Counted from the stretch's first letter, positions 52,711 through 62,790 are shown. The stretch is 64,000 bases of DNA from Prorocentrum cordatum (GCA_963575745.1 CAUYUJ010008147.1:307426-371425), one strand, 5' to 3'. The notes: generated by a model from the letters alone, not told the origin. Program-made: numbers and translations.

Positions 52711-53200
52711 CATTTGTCGGAGTTGCAGCCATTATGGCCGTCATGTCAATGAGTGGGGGAAACCTGTGTGCGCGGCCGCCTTTCCTGAGGCCCTTTCCGC
52801 GAATTGTTCTGTGCAGTTCGATGTTCTTGACCAAGTCGAGTTGTCTACCCTGTTGTGTCTGCCCTCCGGATCCGTTTGCGGAGCGAGGTGCCTCTATAGG
52901 CCCTTCGACCGGACGTGGCATGACTTAGTTTTCTCTGCAACAGCAGAAGATGCCGCTTATTGCAGCCGCTATATCCGCGCTTTCAGTGCGCGACGGCGAA
53001 ATCATCATCCCCCCACTGTTGTCACTATCGTACTGACTATTGCTGTTACTTCTGCTGGAAGGCAGTTGCATCGTATCAGAACGCGTCTTTATCGTTTGAG
53101 GCGCTGCCCGCCATGATATCTTACAAGCCAAACGGCCAAATGCCCTCTCGTGCCCTAGAGACACTTAGAGACCCTTGATCATTCTGGAGGCTTCCCTCGA
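52711..53200 (+). CDS. possible exon, unknown function
   Basis: The frame through 52,720-53,116 reads HVNEWGKPVCAAAFPEALSA and LCLPSGSVCGARCLYRPF, then DLVFSATAEDAAYCSRYIRA, more protein-like than its surroundings. No domain, start or splice sites. Its start runs into microsatellite. Confidence 0.22.
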
Positions 53201-53840
53201 ATTCATGGGGAGGTTCATGCGGATTGCTCCGTAGACTCTTCAGATAATAGCTTCTCGAATAGCCAGTGGAAGGCGAAACCGCAGTTCAAAACAATTACCG
53301 TTTGTGTGCAGCGGTGGGCAAATCTCGGAACTAGCAGCTACGTTTTTGACTGCTGCCGTTCTGAAGCAATCCTTGAATGCGTGAGGTAGAGGAGAGTGTG
53401 CGTTCAGATCTGATTCAGCCTCCGCGCTGGGGGCGCACATTGTGAAGGCCCTTGCGGACAGTGCCGTCGACCCTGCAGGCGGGACCTTCCCCAGGACCCT
53501 GGGGTCCCCTCCTGGGACCCTGGGGCCACGTTCGGGGCCAGGGCCAGGGTCATGAGGCCATGGCCGGGGCCGGGGCCCGGGTCTGGGGCAGGGCTGGGGC
53601 TGGGGGCGGGGCCAGGGCCGGGACCAGGGCGGCCCCCCCCCAAAGGGGAAACCTTTCCTTGTCCCCCCTGTCCACAAGCGGGATTGCCCCCTGGGATCTG
53701 CCAAGAACCCAGGGGGTGCGGTAATTTGACCCAGGGCCTTCTCCCCATATCGCCCCCCCATACCTCCCCCTTACCATCCCCCCCCTACCGCCCCCCCTGC
53801 GCCCCTCCCCGACGTCAGGGAAGGCAAAAGGGAAGGACAT
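53201..53840. other. no gene; short GGGGCCAGGGCC minisatellite
   Basis: Degenerate GGGGCCAGGGCCGGG units at about 53,520-53,630. A minus frame (53,240-53,470) has ordinary composition but no motif. Poly-C/G follows. Confidence 0.45.
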
Positions 53841-54482
53841 CGAACTAACTACGAAGTTTCTTGTCTCAGACTCTGCTCGTTCCTCGATATTCTTGGGACT
53901 GGCGACGACGAGGACAAAGACGACGACAACGTCTCACACACGCCGAATGGTCGGCGGATTTTTGCCCCCCCCCTCTCCCCCCCCTCCCCCCTTCCCCCAG
54001 CGAGGATTTACATGAAGATTGATCCTCTTGGCAGTTTTTGCAGTAAGAGGTTCAATGCAGGATGAACTTTCCGAGCGCCCCATCTTGATAAGAGGCGAGC
54101 AGCGCGAACAGGAATACAGCATGGAAGGATTATGGCGGGCAAGGGAGGAATGCAGGGAGGGACGAGACAGGCAGGGACGTACCTGAAAGCAGCAGGGATG
54201 GATTTAGCGAGCGGAGGAAGGGCCGCACGGGATTTAGGAGCCCAGATCTGGAAGGATAGGGTCGCGGGGGGTAGAAGGGAGGAGGAGGAGGTGGAGGGAT
54301 CTCATCTTGAGTAACATTGCCTGCACTCGTATAGTGCTGCGATTGAGAACAACATGCTTGCCCAATCGGCTCAAGGTGTTCTGTCTTGTTTCGGGGTCTC
54401 AGGCCACTGTGGCCAATTTCCTTGCAAGTCTCACGCACCAGTTGCTAGGCGGATCGCTCTTCTCGAAGGGGTGCCGACCAAG
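53841..54482. other. no gene recognised; possible upstream part of the next frame
   Basis: Mixed composition with a poly-C run near 53,965-54,000. The frame of the next entry is open back to 54,354. Confidence 0.4.
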
Positions 54483-55292
54483 ATGGAGGAAGAAGCCCAG
54501 GGCGCATGGTTGGTTGTGGATGGTGCAACTAGCGCTGGTTGCTACGTCCCTCTTGATGACCACGACGTTGAGCGCAGACCCTCGAAGGCTGTGGTTGGGC
54601 TCTCGGTTCTGGCGCTCTCGCTGTTGCTCATGGGATGCGGCCTGAGCGTGCTGCACCCCCCTCCGACTGGTGAGGCGCAAGTCCCGGGTGGTGGGACTGC
54701 AGTCGCCGCGTTCGCGACTCCCACGCCCGTGCTTGGTGAGTGCTCGGCGATATGGACAAACCACTGGTACAAGTATCAGCTTCCGTACGCTGTGCATTGG
54801 TCGAACAATGGTCTTTTCAATTGGACTACCGCGTTCAAGGATCCGTCAAAGGGATTCGAGCGAGGGAGGGGTACCATCATGAGTACACCGACCCTCAGGA
54901 AGTATGATAACGGCTCTTGGACAGCCGCATATCATGCTGCAACCTCGTTTTTGCCAGATGGGAACACCACATGTGTTTGCGAGTATTTGAGCGGCAAGGG
55001 TTCTGGCGAAGAAGTCGTGTACACCGATTATCGAAGAGGCCTACGGCGAACCGCCGCCGCCCCCGTGGGAATCTTAGGGCTCTTCGGGTGTCCTGCGGGT
55101 TGGGCCGAGACCCCACTGAGAGTTTTTCAGTCAAGAACCGAAAACCAGTCAAACGTTCGTCACGCCGTGCACCCCTGTGATGAACCTCCTCCTCCTCCTC
55201 CTCCTCCTCATCGCTCCTCCGCGCTCCTCGCTCCTCCATCCCTTTTCCTTGTCGGTAGCTCCTCCCTGTCGCGCCCCAAGGCGTGCCGGTAG
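54483..55292 (+). CDS. membrane-anchored protein of unknown function
   Basis: Open frame of 269 codons from ATG 54,483 (in-frame ATG at 54,354 also possible). A short acidic N terminus is followed by one hydrophobic segment, residues 36-57 (AVVGLSVLALSLLLMGCGL). A longer part follows with Trp/Tyr-rich text such as WTNHWYKYQLPYAVHWSNNG and three N-glycosylation sequons near residues 113, 143 and 161. This fits a type II membrane or signal-anchored protein with an outer domain. No family recognised. From residue 180 the frame enters a sequence shared with 63,353 (TCGAAGA.GCCTACGGCGAA) and then Pro/Ser-rich repeat, so the true exon end is probably before about 55,025. Confidence 0.45.
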   Translation: MEEEAQGAWLVVDGATSAGCYVPLDDHDVERRPSKAVVGLSVLALSLLLMGCGLSVLHPPPTGEAQVPGGGTAVAAFATPTPVLGECSAIWTNHWYKYQLPYAVHWSNNGLFNWTTAFKDPSKGFERGRGTIMSTPTLRKYDNGSWTAAYHAATSFLPDGNTTCVCEYLSGKGSGEEVVYTDYRRGLRRTAAAPVGILGLFGCPAGWAETPLRVFQSRTENQSNVRHAVHPCDEPPPPPPPPHRSSALLAPPSLFLVGSSSLSRPKACR

Positions 55293-55600
55293 GGCGGACC
55301 GGGCGTTTCCCCTGAGACTCCCTTCGCGGATGGAGGGCGGGCAGTTTCCAAAATGTGCCTCTCGTCTTAGCGCCGCGCACTCTCGTTTTTCTGTTTTTTT
55401 TGTTGTTTTGTTTGTTTTTGAGTATTTATTTCTGCTTTTATTTGTTGTTGCAACAGCTTCGCGGAAGGAGCGCGGTACCTTTCAACATGTGGCTCTCGCT
55501 TCAGCGTCGCGCACATTCGTGTTAAACGTTTGCAGCAGTTTCAAGGATTGAGGGCGGGGCAGTTTTCACAATGTGGCTCGAGCTTGATTTTTTTACTCGA
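55293..55600. repeat. three related 50-bp direct repeats
   Basis: GAGGGCGGGCAGTTTCCAAA..ATGTG near 55,330, GGAGCGCGGTACCTTTCAAC..ATGTGGCTCTCGCTTCAGCG near 55,466, and GAGGGCGGGGCAGTTTTCAC..ATGTGGCTCG near 55,550. They are separated by T-rich sequence and unique sequence. No gene. Confidence 0.65.
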
Positions 55601-56159
55601 GCACATATCGCGCTGTATGTGGCCTCCAGCCCACCCACCCACCCAGTAGATGATGCAACGCCCTCCGCTTCACCCACCCCCGTTGCAGCAACGCCTGCTG
55701 TTTAGCGCACAGGTATGCTGTTCGTAGTGCGCGCGCAACGTGTTTGCAGTGTGCGCAGGCATGTGCTTGTGGTATGTAGAGGCGCGTGGCGCGCGCAGGC
55801 TATTGTGGCGCCAGCACAGGCGCGACGGTGCACTCAGATTGGAAGAGGCAATCAGTTCGGTGCGCATCGCGCACGCGCCGTCTGCGGCGGCAGTTGATGT
55901 GTGCACAGGCGTGGTGGTGTTTAGCATTATGGTATATACTGGTACTTTCGTGCGCGCAGGCGTAGGGGCCGTGCCCGTGGCCAGAAAAACTGACCACAAA
56001 CAATTTGCACATTGCGTTCGGGCCGGCCATGGTTTGATGGAGTTTGACACCGTCGGGCGCCAGGAGGTGTGCGAGCCGGGGACTGTGATGTACATGCTGG
56101 CGGCGTAAACAGGCACAGGGATGCATTCGTACGCAGGCACAGGGGTGCGCAGAGTTTGT
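55601..56159. other. no gene; recurrent GCGCGCAGGC words
   Basis: GTGTGCGCAGGC, GCGCGCAGGC, GTGCACAGGCG and GCGCGCAGGCG recur through the block. An open plus frame ends at 56,108 but has no start or motif. Confidence 0.4.
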
Positions 56160-56247
56160 GTGTTTTTGTGGGCTGCTACGTGGCGTGCGGTGCTGCGCCG
56201 CGACTTCTTGGAACAACTCCTGTACTACCACGGCGCAGTGAACACCG
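56160..56247 (+). CDS. possible exon with consensus donor
   Basis: Frame reads TWRAVLRRDFLEQLLYYHGA VNT up to GTAAGTCTCC, a perfect donor. The text is protein-like and stops at satellite. Function unknown, 5' limit not set. Confidence 0.3.
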
Positions 56248-56339
56248 TAAGTCTCCGCAGTGACCAGTTTACCGGGGAGGATTTACGGCCAATGCTGCCC
56301 ACCCTGGGCGGCACTTGGGGGAGAGGGGATGGGGTGGAG

Positions 56340-56680
56340 ATCCCAAAGAGGCTCCCAAGAGGGCCCCAAGAGGCCCTCAAGAGAGCCCCAAGACGGCCAA
56401 AGGCTTCCAAGACGCCCCAAGACGGCCCCAAAGGGCCCCAAGACGGCCCAACATTGCCTCCAAAGTGCTCCCAAAGGGCTCCTACAGGCCCCCAAGAAGA
56501 CCCCGACGATGCTCAAGAGAAGCTCCAGACCCCGATGGCTCTCTTTTGGGCCGTTTTGGGCCCCCCTGGGGCCGTCTTGGGGCCCTCTTGGACCGTTTTC
56601 GGCTCCTTTGGGGAGCCTCTGGGGCCGTCTTGGGACGAGCTTCGGGGCCTCGTGGGCCGTGTTGGGTCCGTCTGTGCCCG
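56340..56680. repeat. CTTGGG satellite block 9, head-to-head
   Basis: CCAAGACGGCCCC motifs to about 56,520, then TTGGGCCGTTTTGGGCCC motifs to about 56,670. The two halves form a large imperfect palindrome around 56,530. It ends with CCCGAAAAGGCGAGAACCCG, core A inverted. Confidence 0.85.
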
Positions 56681-56699
56681 AAAAGGCGAGAACCCGAAA

Positions 56700-57815
56700 G
56701 AGCGGCGACGTAACAAGCTCTTCACACCAAGGCTCCCAAGAGCGAAGGGTGCCATGCGCCATCTCGGGCAAGTGCCTGAGGCGCTCTTTGCGTTCCCGTG
56801 CCGGCCCAAGTGTAATGGCCAGCTTTCCTCGTGTTTTTTTCGAGTTAAGCGGCTCCCTGGCGGCTCCCATGGCCTGATTCCTCGTATTTGAGTGCGGCGG
56901 CTCACGGGCCCCAAGACTGCCCAAGAGGGCCCCTCAACGGCCCAAGAGGGCACCAAGGCAGCCCCAAGAGAGCCTCAGATGGCATCTGGACGGTCCAAGA
57001 GAGCCTCGAGACTGATCCAGAGGCCCTCAAGAGGGCCCCCAGTGGAAAAAAACATCTGGGATCTTTGGGTCTCCTGTGTTTTTGCAGGTCTTTTGGGATT
57101 TTGCTTTTTCGGGCCAAGAACGGTCCAAAACAGCCCAAGAGGCTCCGCAGGTCGTCCCAAAACGGCCCAAGGCCCAAGAGGCCCCCCAAAGGGCCCGAAA
57201 ACGGTCCAAGAGAGCCCCCAGACGGCCCCAGAGGGGCCCAAAACGGCTCTAAAGGGCTCCAAGACGGCCCAATAGGGCCCCGAGATGCAAGAGGCTCCCG
57301 AGATGGCCCCAAGAGGCCTCCAAGGGAGCCCCAAGACGGCCAAAGGCCTCCATGACGCCCCAAGACGGCCCATAAGGGCCCTAAGACAACCCAACATTGC
57401 CCAAAAAGGGCTCCCACAGGGCTCCAAAAGGGCCCTAAGACAACCCAACATTGCCCCGACGAGGCCCAAGAGACGCTCAAGAACACCATGGCTCCCATCA
57501 GCGAGCGGTGACGTAACAGGCTCTTGGCACCCAGGCTCCCCAGAGCGCGGTGACGTAAAAAACTCATCACAACAAGGCTCCCAAGAGCGAGCGGCAACGT
57601 GAAAGTCTCTGAACACCAGGGCTCCCAACGGAGAGCGGCGACATAACAAGCGCTTGACACCAAGGCTCCCAAGAGCGAAGGTGACGTAATAAGCTCGCCA
57701 CACCAAGGCTCCCCAGAACGAGCGGCAACGTAAAAGTCTCTGAACACCAGGGCTCCCAACGGAGAGCGGCGACGTAACAAGCTCTTCACACCAAGGCTCC
57801 CAAGAGCGAAGGGTG
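56700..57815. repeat. 1.1-kb segmental unit, copy 1 (satellite block 10)
   Basis: Order: GAGCGGCGACGTAAC array element, GGGTGCCATGCGCCATCTCG, CGTTCCCGTGCCGGCCC, GGCCAGCTTTCCT, GAGTGCGGCGG, then CCAAGACTGCCCAAGAGGGC satellite with a core at about 57,055-57,130. It is followed by the 45-bp array. Copy 2 follows the same order about 1,070-1,120 bp downstream. Confidence 0.85.
57500..57815. repeat. GAGCGGCGACGTAACAAGC array
   Basis: About seven degenerate 40-48 bp units: GAGCGGCGACGTAACAAGCT, CTTCACACCAAGGCTCCCAA. Several include TGACGTAA, a CRE-like word. Related units at about 56,700-56,750 and 58,645-58,745. Confidence 0.88.
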
Positions 57816-58745
57816 CCATGCGCCATCTCGGGCAAGTTCCTGGTCCGCTCTTTCCGTTCCCGTGCCGGCCCGTGGGGCGAAGTCCTCTAGGGAGGGGTCC
57901 AGGGGAGGGGCGAGGCCCAGTGGGACGGGATGTAAAGGCCAGCTTTCCTAGTATTTGTTCGAGTGAAGCGGATCCCGGGCGGCTCCCGTAGCCTCATTCC
58001 TCACATTTTTTTGAGTGCGGCGGTTCTCGGGCCCCAAGACTGCCCAAGAGGGCCCCTCAACGGCCCAAGAGGGCACCAAGACGGCCCCAAGAGAGCCTCA
58101 GATGGCCTCCAGACGGTCCAAGAGAGACTCGAGACGGCTCCAGAGGCCCTCCAGAGGGCCTTGGAGAGGGCCTCAGGAGCCTCCAAACATAGACCTTCCT
58201 ATGGTTTTTGCTTGTTTTTCGGGTTCTCGCCTTTTCGGGTCCTGACGGGCCCAACACGGCCCACGAGGCCCAAAGCTCGTCCCAAGAAGGCCCCAGCGGC
58301 TCCCCAAAGAAGCCGAACACTGTCCAAGAGGGCCCGAAAACGGTCCAACGGGGGCCCCCAGACGGCCCCAGAGGGGCCCAAGACGGCCCCAAGACGGCCC
58401 CAAGCGGGCCCCAAGAGAGCCCCACGAGGGCTGATGAGGGCCCAAAGAGGCTCCCCAAAGGGCCCAAGAGGCCCCCAAGAGAGCCCCAAGACGGCCATAG
58501 GCTTCCAAGACGCCCCAAGACGGCCCATCAGGGCCCCAAGATGGCCCAACATTGCCCCCAAAAGGGCTCGAAAAGGGCTCCACACGGGCCCCCCGAAGAC
58601 GCCGACGATGCCCAAGAGCCGCTCAAGAACACCATGGCTCCCATCAGCGAGCGCGGACGTAACAAGCTCTTGGTACCCAGGCTCCCCAGAGCGCGGTGAC
58701 GTAAAAACCTCGTCACACCAAGGTTCCCAAGAGCGAGCGGTAACT
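57816..58745. repeat. 1.1-kb segmental unit, copy 2
   Basis: Same order as copy 1, plus an 80-bp insertion near 57,875-57,940. The core at 58,200-58,250 contains GGTTTTTGCTTG, GGGTTCTCGCCTTTTCGGGT. Ends in GACGTAAC units. Confidence 0.85.
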
Positions 58746-59050
58746 GGGGCGGCCCTCTTGGGGGCCTCTTGGGCTGTCTTGGGACGATCTTGGGGGCCCC
58801 TTGGGGGCCGTCTTTGAGCGTCGGACGCTCGAAACACCCGAAACATTGAGCAACCACATGGAAATCAAAGAGTGTGGCCTCTCGGGGCCCTCTTGGGAAG
58901 GCTCTTGGGGATCTCTTGGGGCGCCTCGATCGCTTCTTGGGCCGTCTCGGGGCCTTCCTGGGCCTCTCGGACGGATCGTGCGGCGACCTGGGGCTCCCCT
59001 GGACGTTCTCGGTGGCCTCTCGGGATCCTCTTGGCTGCTGCACGGGCGTG
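58746..59050 (+). repeat. CTTGGG satellite block 11 (plus orientation)
   Basis: CTTGGG motifs opposite in strand to the units just upstream. Core near 58,818-58,870 (GCGTCGGACGCTCGAAACAC). Confidence 0.85.
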
Positions 59051-59182
59051 CGGCACCATGCGACAACGTGCGGGTGAACCCAGGGGGGCACGCGCCGAGC
59101 CCGGGAAGATTTGAGAGCCAGGGGTCCGGCCCCCAGACAGCTCTTCTGGGTTGGGGTCTGAGGCTCAGGGGTTGAGCAGGGA

Positions 59183-59347
59183 TCAGGAGGGGAAAAACAA
59201 ACAGACACAGTTACTCGTCGATCCCCCTGAAAATATGGGAAAATATGGGAAGTGGGGGGGAAGACAACAACCCAGAAATTATGGGAAAATATGGGGGATC
59301 CTGTGATTCGTGTGTATTTATTTGTGTGTGTCCCAGGGCCCCTTCAG
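59183..59347 (+). mobile_element. element M, copy 3
   Basis: Starts TCAGGAGGGGAAAAAC, holds TCGTCGATCCCCC and TATGGGAAAATATGGG, ends GGGCCCCTTCAG. No flanking duplication seen. Confidence 0.82.
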
Positions 59348-59572
59348 AGGACCTGGGGATACTCCATTCCGTGCCACAGGGGCACGGTGGCGGATCTGAT
59401 GGCAAACATTCAGGGCAGAGTGGGCGACTCTGTATGGGATGTCTGCGGTCCTTACTTATCGAAGCCATGCCCAGTGGATAACGAATCCGCCTTGGAGGCT
59501 ATCGGAAGCCCATTCGTTGAGGTGTACGCTTCCTGCACTGACCCATCGCCAGGCCGCGTCTTGCTTTGATTT
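59348..59572 (+). CDS. possible 3' exon, unknown function
   Basis: Directly after M3's terminal CAG a frame reads GTVADLMANIQGRVGDSVWD, CGPYLSKPCPVDNESALEAI and GSPFVEVYASC, ending at TGA. Composition and Cys/Trp use look like real protein. If M3 acts as an intron, its CTTCAG would be the acceptor. No family recognised. Confidence 0.32.
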
Positions 59573-60352
59573 CGGGCTGCTGTATTAGTACAGGTTGCCC
59601 TCTAGGCACAGGGGCCGTCACCACTAATTTTCGGTCAAGCGGATGCAGGCTTGGGCGGCGTTTGGTGGCCTCGGGTGCCGCCGATCGTTCAAAACATAGC
59701 ATCGGGGCCTTGTGTGTTTCGTTGTCCTCTACATTTTCCCCCGACATTTGATTCTTCTGTCATCCGTTATGGTAAGGGCACGGCATGCAAAGTCGATGTT
59801 CTATTTTGATCGCCATGTCATGCCGCATGTATCTCTCGAGTGCCACTGTCATGTCGTCCAGGTCGTGTACGCTCGGTCGCCGTATGATCATCTTGCACAT
59901 CACAGCATGTCTACCATGTATCGAAGACGCATGCGGCGAGCCACGGTTGGCCTCTCGCCCATTTTAAACGCTTGTGCCGTAAAACGTCAAGCGAAAGTGT
60001 TGCCACGCTTCTGGAATGTGTGTTCCCCCCGCGTTTGGGAAAACCACTGGGGGGCGCTGAGAAGGTTTGTGAGGGGTGTGCCGAACGTGTCGCGGACTCG
60101 AACAGTAGGAGGGAGACGAGGAAACACAAGAGGACGATGAGGACGAAAGAAAGGAAGCTCCGCGAGCCCGCGGGCCCTGCTTCAGGCGAGCCGCCCCGCG
60201 TGGGCGCGTGACCCCAACGCGACCACCTCGGAGGCCGTATCGCCCTCCGCAGAGGAACGATGGCGAAGTAGATGTACTTGAGGACATCGGCGCCGAGTAA
60301 CCAACTCGTAGATGACACCCGCGACGAAACACATCATTGTGCGCATAGTCGC
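59573..60352. other. no gene recognised
   Basis: Unique sequence of moderate GC. Contains ATGTATCGAAGACGCATGCGGCGA near 59,917, distantly like the shared word at 55,030 and 63,353. No supportable gene. Confidence 0.4.
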
Positions 60353-60550
60353 AGGCCTAGAGGTTGACACCAACACCAAGATCGGCGGTGTGCCTCCACC
60401 GAGGGAAGACGATCCCGATCTCGGTGATGGTGGTAAACTTCTGGCTTCCAAGGTGGCCGAAATATTGCACCAACACCGACATCTGGGATCGTCTTCCCCC
60501 TTTTGAGGCACCCCCCTGGGCTGGTGTTGGCGCCAATTTCCAGGCCTCCA
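60353..60550. repeat. inverted-repeat element, about 200 bp
   Basis: Left arm GGCCTAGAGGTTGACACCAAC, then GAGGGAAGACGATCCC; right arm GGGATCGTCTTCCCCCTTTT, then TTGGCGCCAATTTCCAGGCC. Arms are about 55 bp and imperfect. No sure target duplication. Confidence 0.7.
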
Positions 60551-60628
60551 AGATAGTCTCAGACAGACAGTCTTACAAAACTGCTGGAACGATACCATGC
60601 ACGCTGCAAAGTGCCCAATGCCCAGCTA

Positions 60629-60862
60629 TCACACTTCACGGTAGCAGATGCCTACCCATTCGGATTCAGTCTCGAGCGACTCCTTGTTGTCCGTCAACGG
60701 GAGGTGGATCATCGCACCCTTGACGATGCATCGTGCAGCGTCCATGGCGTTGCCGAACTCGTGGAACTCCTGCTTGAGCGCTGCTGTTGCGGCCCGCTCC
60801 GTAGGGAGGTGATGCTGGCACTCGTCGCTCTTGCCCTCCTGCATCTTGGACTTACTCCGCAA
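60629..60862 (-). pseudogene. continuation of the next frame after a shift
   Basis: A 77-residue frame reading MQEGKSDECQHHLPTERAAT and ALKQEFHEFGNAMDAARCIV. It begins where the 152-codon frame stops at 60,852, in another frame and with similar charged helical text. A frameshift or tiny intron (GTAAGTCCAAGATGCAG, too short to be normal) lies between. Confidence 0.4.
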
Positions 60863-61307
60863 GCTCCGAGAAGGCCGTGCCCATCGCGTGCTGGAGCTCG
60901 TCCTTCTCCGTTTGGAGCTTCACGACCTTGCCCGGCAGCTGCCCCACGGCCCTCTGCCCCTCGTCGATCGCCTTCAGCGTGTCGCACCGGACGACCTCGC
61001 CGCAGGCCGTCTGCCCGTAGCCGCTGACGTTCCGCTCATACTTGGCGCCCTTCTTGCTCTGCGCCTGATCGCCCTTGTTGAAGTCCACAGCCTTGAGCTC
61101 GGATCCGCCGGTGGTGCCATACCCGGTCTTGCCGATAACCTGCTTCTCAGGGCCATACCGGTCCGCAAAGAGGTCTAGGATGTTCTGGACCAGGTTCCCG
61201 TCAGGATGGCCAGCCTGATTGCGTGCTCGGCTCGGCTGCCCGAGCCGCGCCGCCAGCGCAGCCCCCGTCGGCCCAGCTTGCCGAAGGACTGCTTTCGCAC
61301 CGCTCAT
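60852..61307 (-). CDS. unknown protein behind a spliced-leader relic
   Basis: 151 residues from ATG at 61,307-61,305. Reads NLVQNILDLFADRYGPEKQV, GKTGYGTTGGSELKAVDFNK and KYERNVSGYGQTACGEVV, then a heptad-like helix LPGKVVKLQTEKDELQHAMG. Coding texture is good and opposing frames are poorer. No family recognised. An 18-nt leader match lies 325 bp upstream and element M4 between, so this looks like a retroposed mRNA later hit by M4, or a gene with an M-derived 5' intron. It stops early, with similar text continuing in another frame. Confidence 0.5.
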   Translation of the reverse strand: MSGAKAVLRQAGPTGAALAARLGQPSRARNQAGHPDGNLVQNILDLFADRYGPEKQVIGKTGYGTTGGSELKAVDFNKGDQAQSKKGAKYERNVSGYGQTACGEVVRCDTLKAIDEGQRAVGQLPGKVVKLQTEKDELQHAMGTAFSELAE

Positions 61308-61309
61308 GG

Positions 61310-61478
61310 TTCAGGAGGGAAAGAAGCACACAGACAAAATGAATCGTCGACTCCCAGGAAGATCTGGTAAAATACAGGAAGTGGGGGGGGGGAAGACGAA
61401 AACCTAGAAAATATGGGGAAAAGATGGGGAATCCTGTTATTTGTGTCTATTTATTTGTGTGTCCCAGGGCCCCTTCAG
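61310..61478 (+). mobile_element. element M, copy 4
   Basis: Starts TTCAGGAGGGAAAGAAGC and ends GGGCCCCTTCAG. It lies two bases upstream of the ATG of the minus-strand frame. No flanking duplication seen. Confidence 0.82.
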
Positions 61479-61631
61479 TGGCGAGCCCCTCGGCCGCGCA
61501 GCACCGTTGTAGCTGCCCCGAAGGCCGCTGCCGCGACAGGGCACGCTGTCAGCACTGACGCCAACGCCCTGCCGCGCGCCCCGCGATGCCGCCCGACGAC
61601 TGCACGCCGCTGGCGACTCCTGCCCAACTGG

Positions 61632-61649
61632 CTTGAGCCAAAATGGCTA
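61632..61649 (-). other. dinoflagellate spliced-leader relic
   Basis: On the minus strand TAGCCATTTTGGCTCAAG equals the last 18 nt of the 22-nt dinoflagellate leader (CCGTAGCCATTTTGGCTCAAG-type). A genomic SL gene would have a donor GT right after CAAG; here CCAGTTGGG follows. It therefore looks like a leader carried by a reverse-transcribed mRNA. Confidence 0.82.
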
Positions 61650-61972
61650 GGAAGATGATGAGGGGGAGCAGGGAGGAGATTGTGAGGGGGGAGGGGAAGG
61701 ATGTGAAGAGGAGGGGGGGACGCGCGACGCAGCGGAGAGAACACGAGGACCCTACAACACAGGAGGGTTCGGTGCAACAACAGCATGCGCACACCCGCTT
61801 TCAATGGCCTCCCAACTGTCGTTATCCATTATTTGTGTTTTCCTTCTCGCCATCTGTCTCCGGTCTGCCACCATACATATCTATTTCTATATATATGGAC
61901 ATATATACATGCATATATATATATATATATGGTTACATATTCATGTTTTTGAGCATGTTTTTTTTTTCCGTT
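61650..61972. other. no gene; AT microsatellite
   Basis: GGGGAGG-rich stretch, unique sequence, then TATATA repeats at about 61,885-61,935. No gene. Confidence 0.5.
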
Positions 61973-61993
61973 GTTGTTGCTGCTGTTGCTGCT

Positions 61994-62030
<37 letters not shown>

Positions 62031-62084
62031 CTGACATTGTCGTTGTCGTTGTCGTTGTCGTTGGCGTTGGCGTTGGCGTTGTCG

Positions 62085-62125
<41 letters not shown>

Positions 62126-62287
62126 GAACTCTCATTTCTGAAGAATAATAATTGTTGATCCCCCCTGTCCGGTGCCCATTGGTTTTTCAATTGAAGTGCT
62201 TCCTCCGGGGCTCGCACCCTGTTTTTTGACAGGGAAAGCCTTGCGGATCAGATTGCGTTGTTGGGCCCCGGACTACAACAACAACGG
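61973..62287. repeat. (TTG)n-palindrome cassette S2
   Basis: (TTG)n and (GTC)n, GAACTCTCATTTCTGAAGAA, TAATAATTGTTGATCCCCCC, GCTCGCACCCTGTTTTTTG with CCCTGT/ACAGGG hairpin, ends ACTACAACAACAACGG. Matches S1 through to the following array. Confidence 0.88.
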
Positions 62288-62790
62288 CTCCCGCCTGAGA
62301 CTTCCTCACAATTTACTCAGGACCCCCGCTCCCGCCTGAGACTTCCTCAAAATTTACTCCGGAAGGGCGCTCCCGCTTCAGACTTTCTCACATTTTACTC
62401 AGAAACGGCGCTCCCGCTTGAGACTTCCTCAATCAGGACCCCTGCTCCCGCCCGAGACTTCCTCATAATTTTTCGCAGGAATGGCGCTCTCGCTTAGGAC
62501 TTCCTCGCAATTTATTGCAGCATCGCGTTCTCGACGCTCAGGAACCACGCTCGCGCCAAGGACGCCCTCGCAATTTACTTAGGAATCGCGCTCTCGCTTA
62601 ATACTTCCTCGCAATTTACGCAAAAATCCCGTTTGAATGTCCCGCCCGCCCGACCCGCCCGTCAGGGTCCGCCCGCCCGACCGGCGCTCCCGCCTGAGAC
62701 GTCCGACAATGTACTCGGGACCCCCGCTCCCGCCCAACTCTTCCTTGAGGAATACGCCCTCGCCTAGGACTTCCTCGAACGTTCACACTC
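62280..62790. repeat. GCTCCCGCCTGAGACTTCCTC degenerate tandem array 2
   Basis: About ten 40-50 bp units like array 1, including the shared GAATGTCCCGCCCGCCCGAC and CCTAGGACTTCCTCGAACGT stretches. Confidence 0.88.

Noticed and set aside
61632-61649. SL RNA gene
   Set aside because: No GT donor follows CAAG and no Sm-site-like sequence was seen; better read as a relic.
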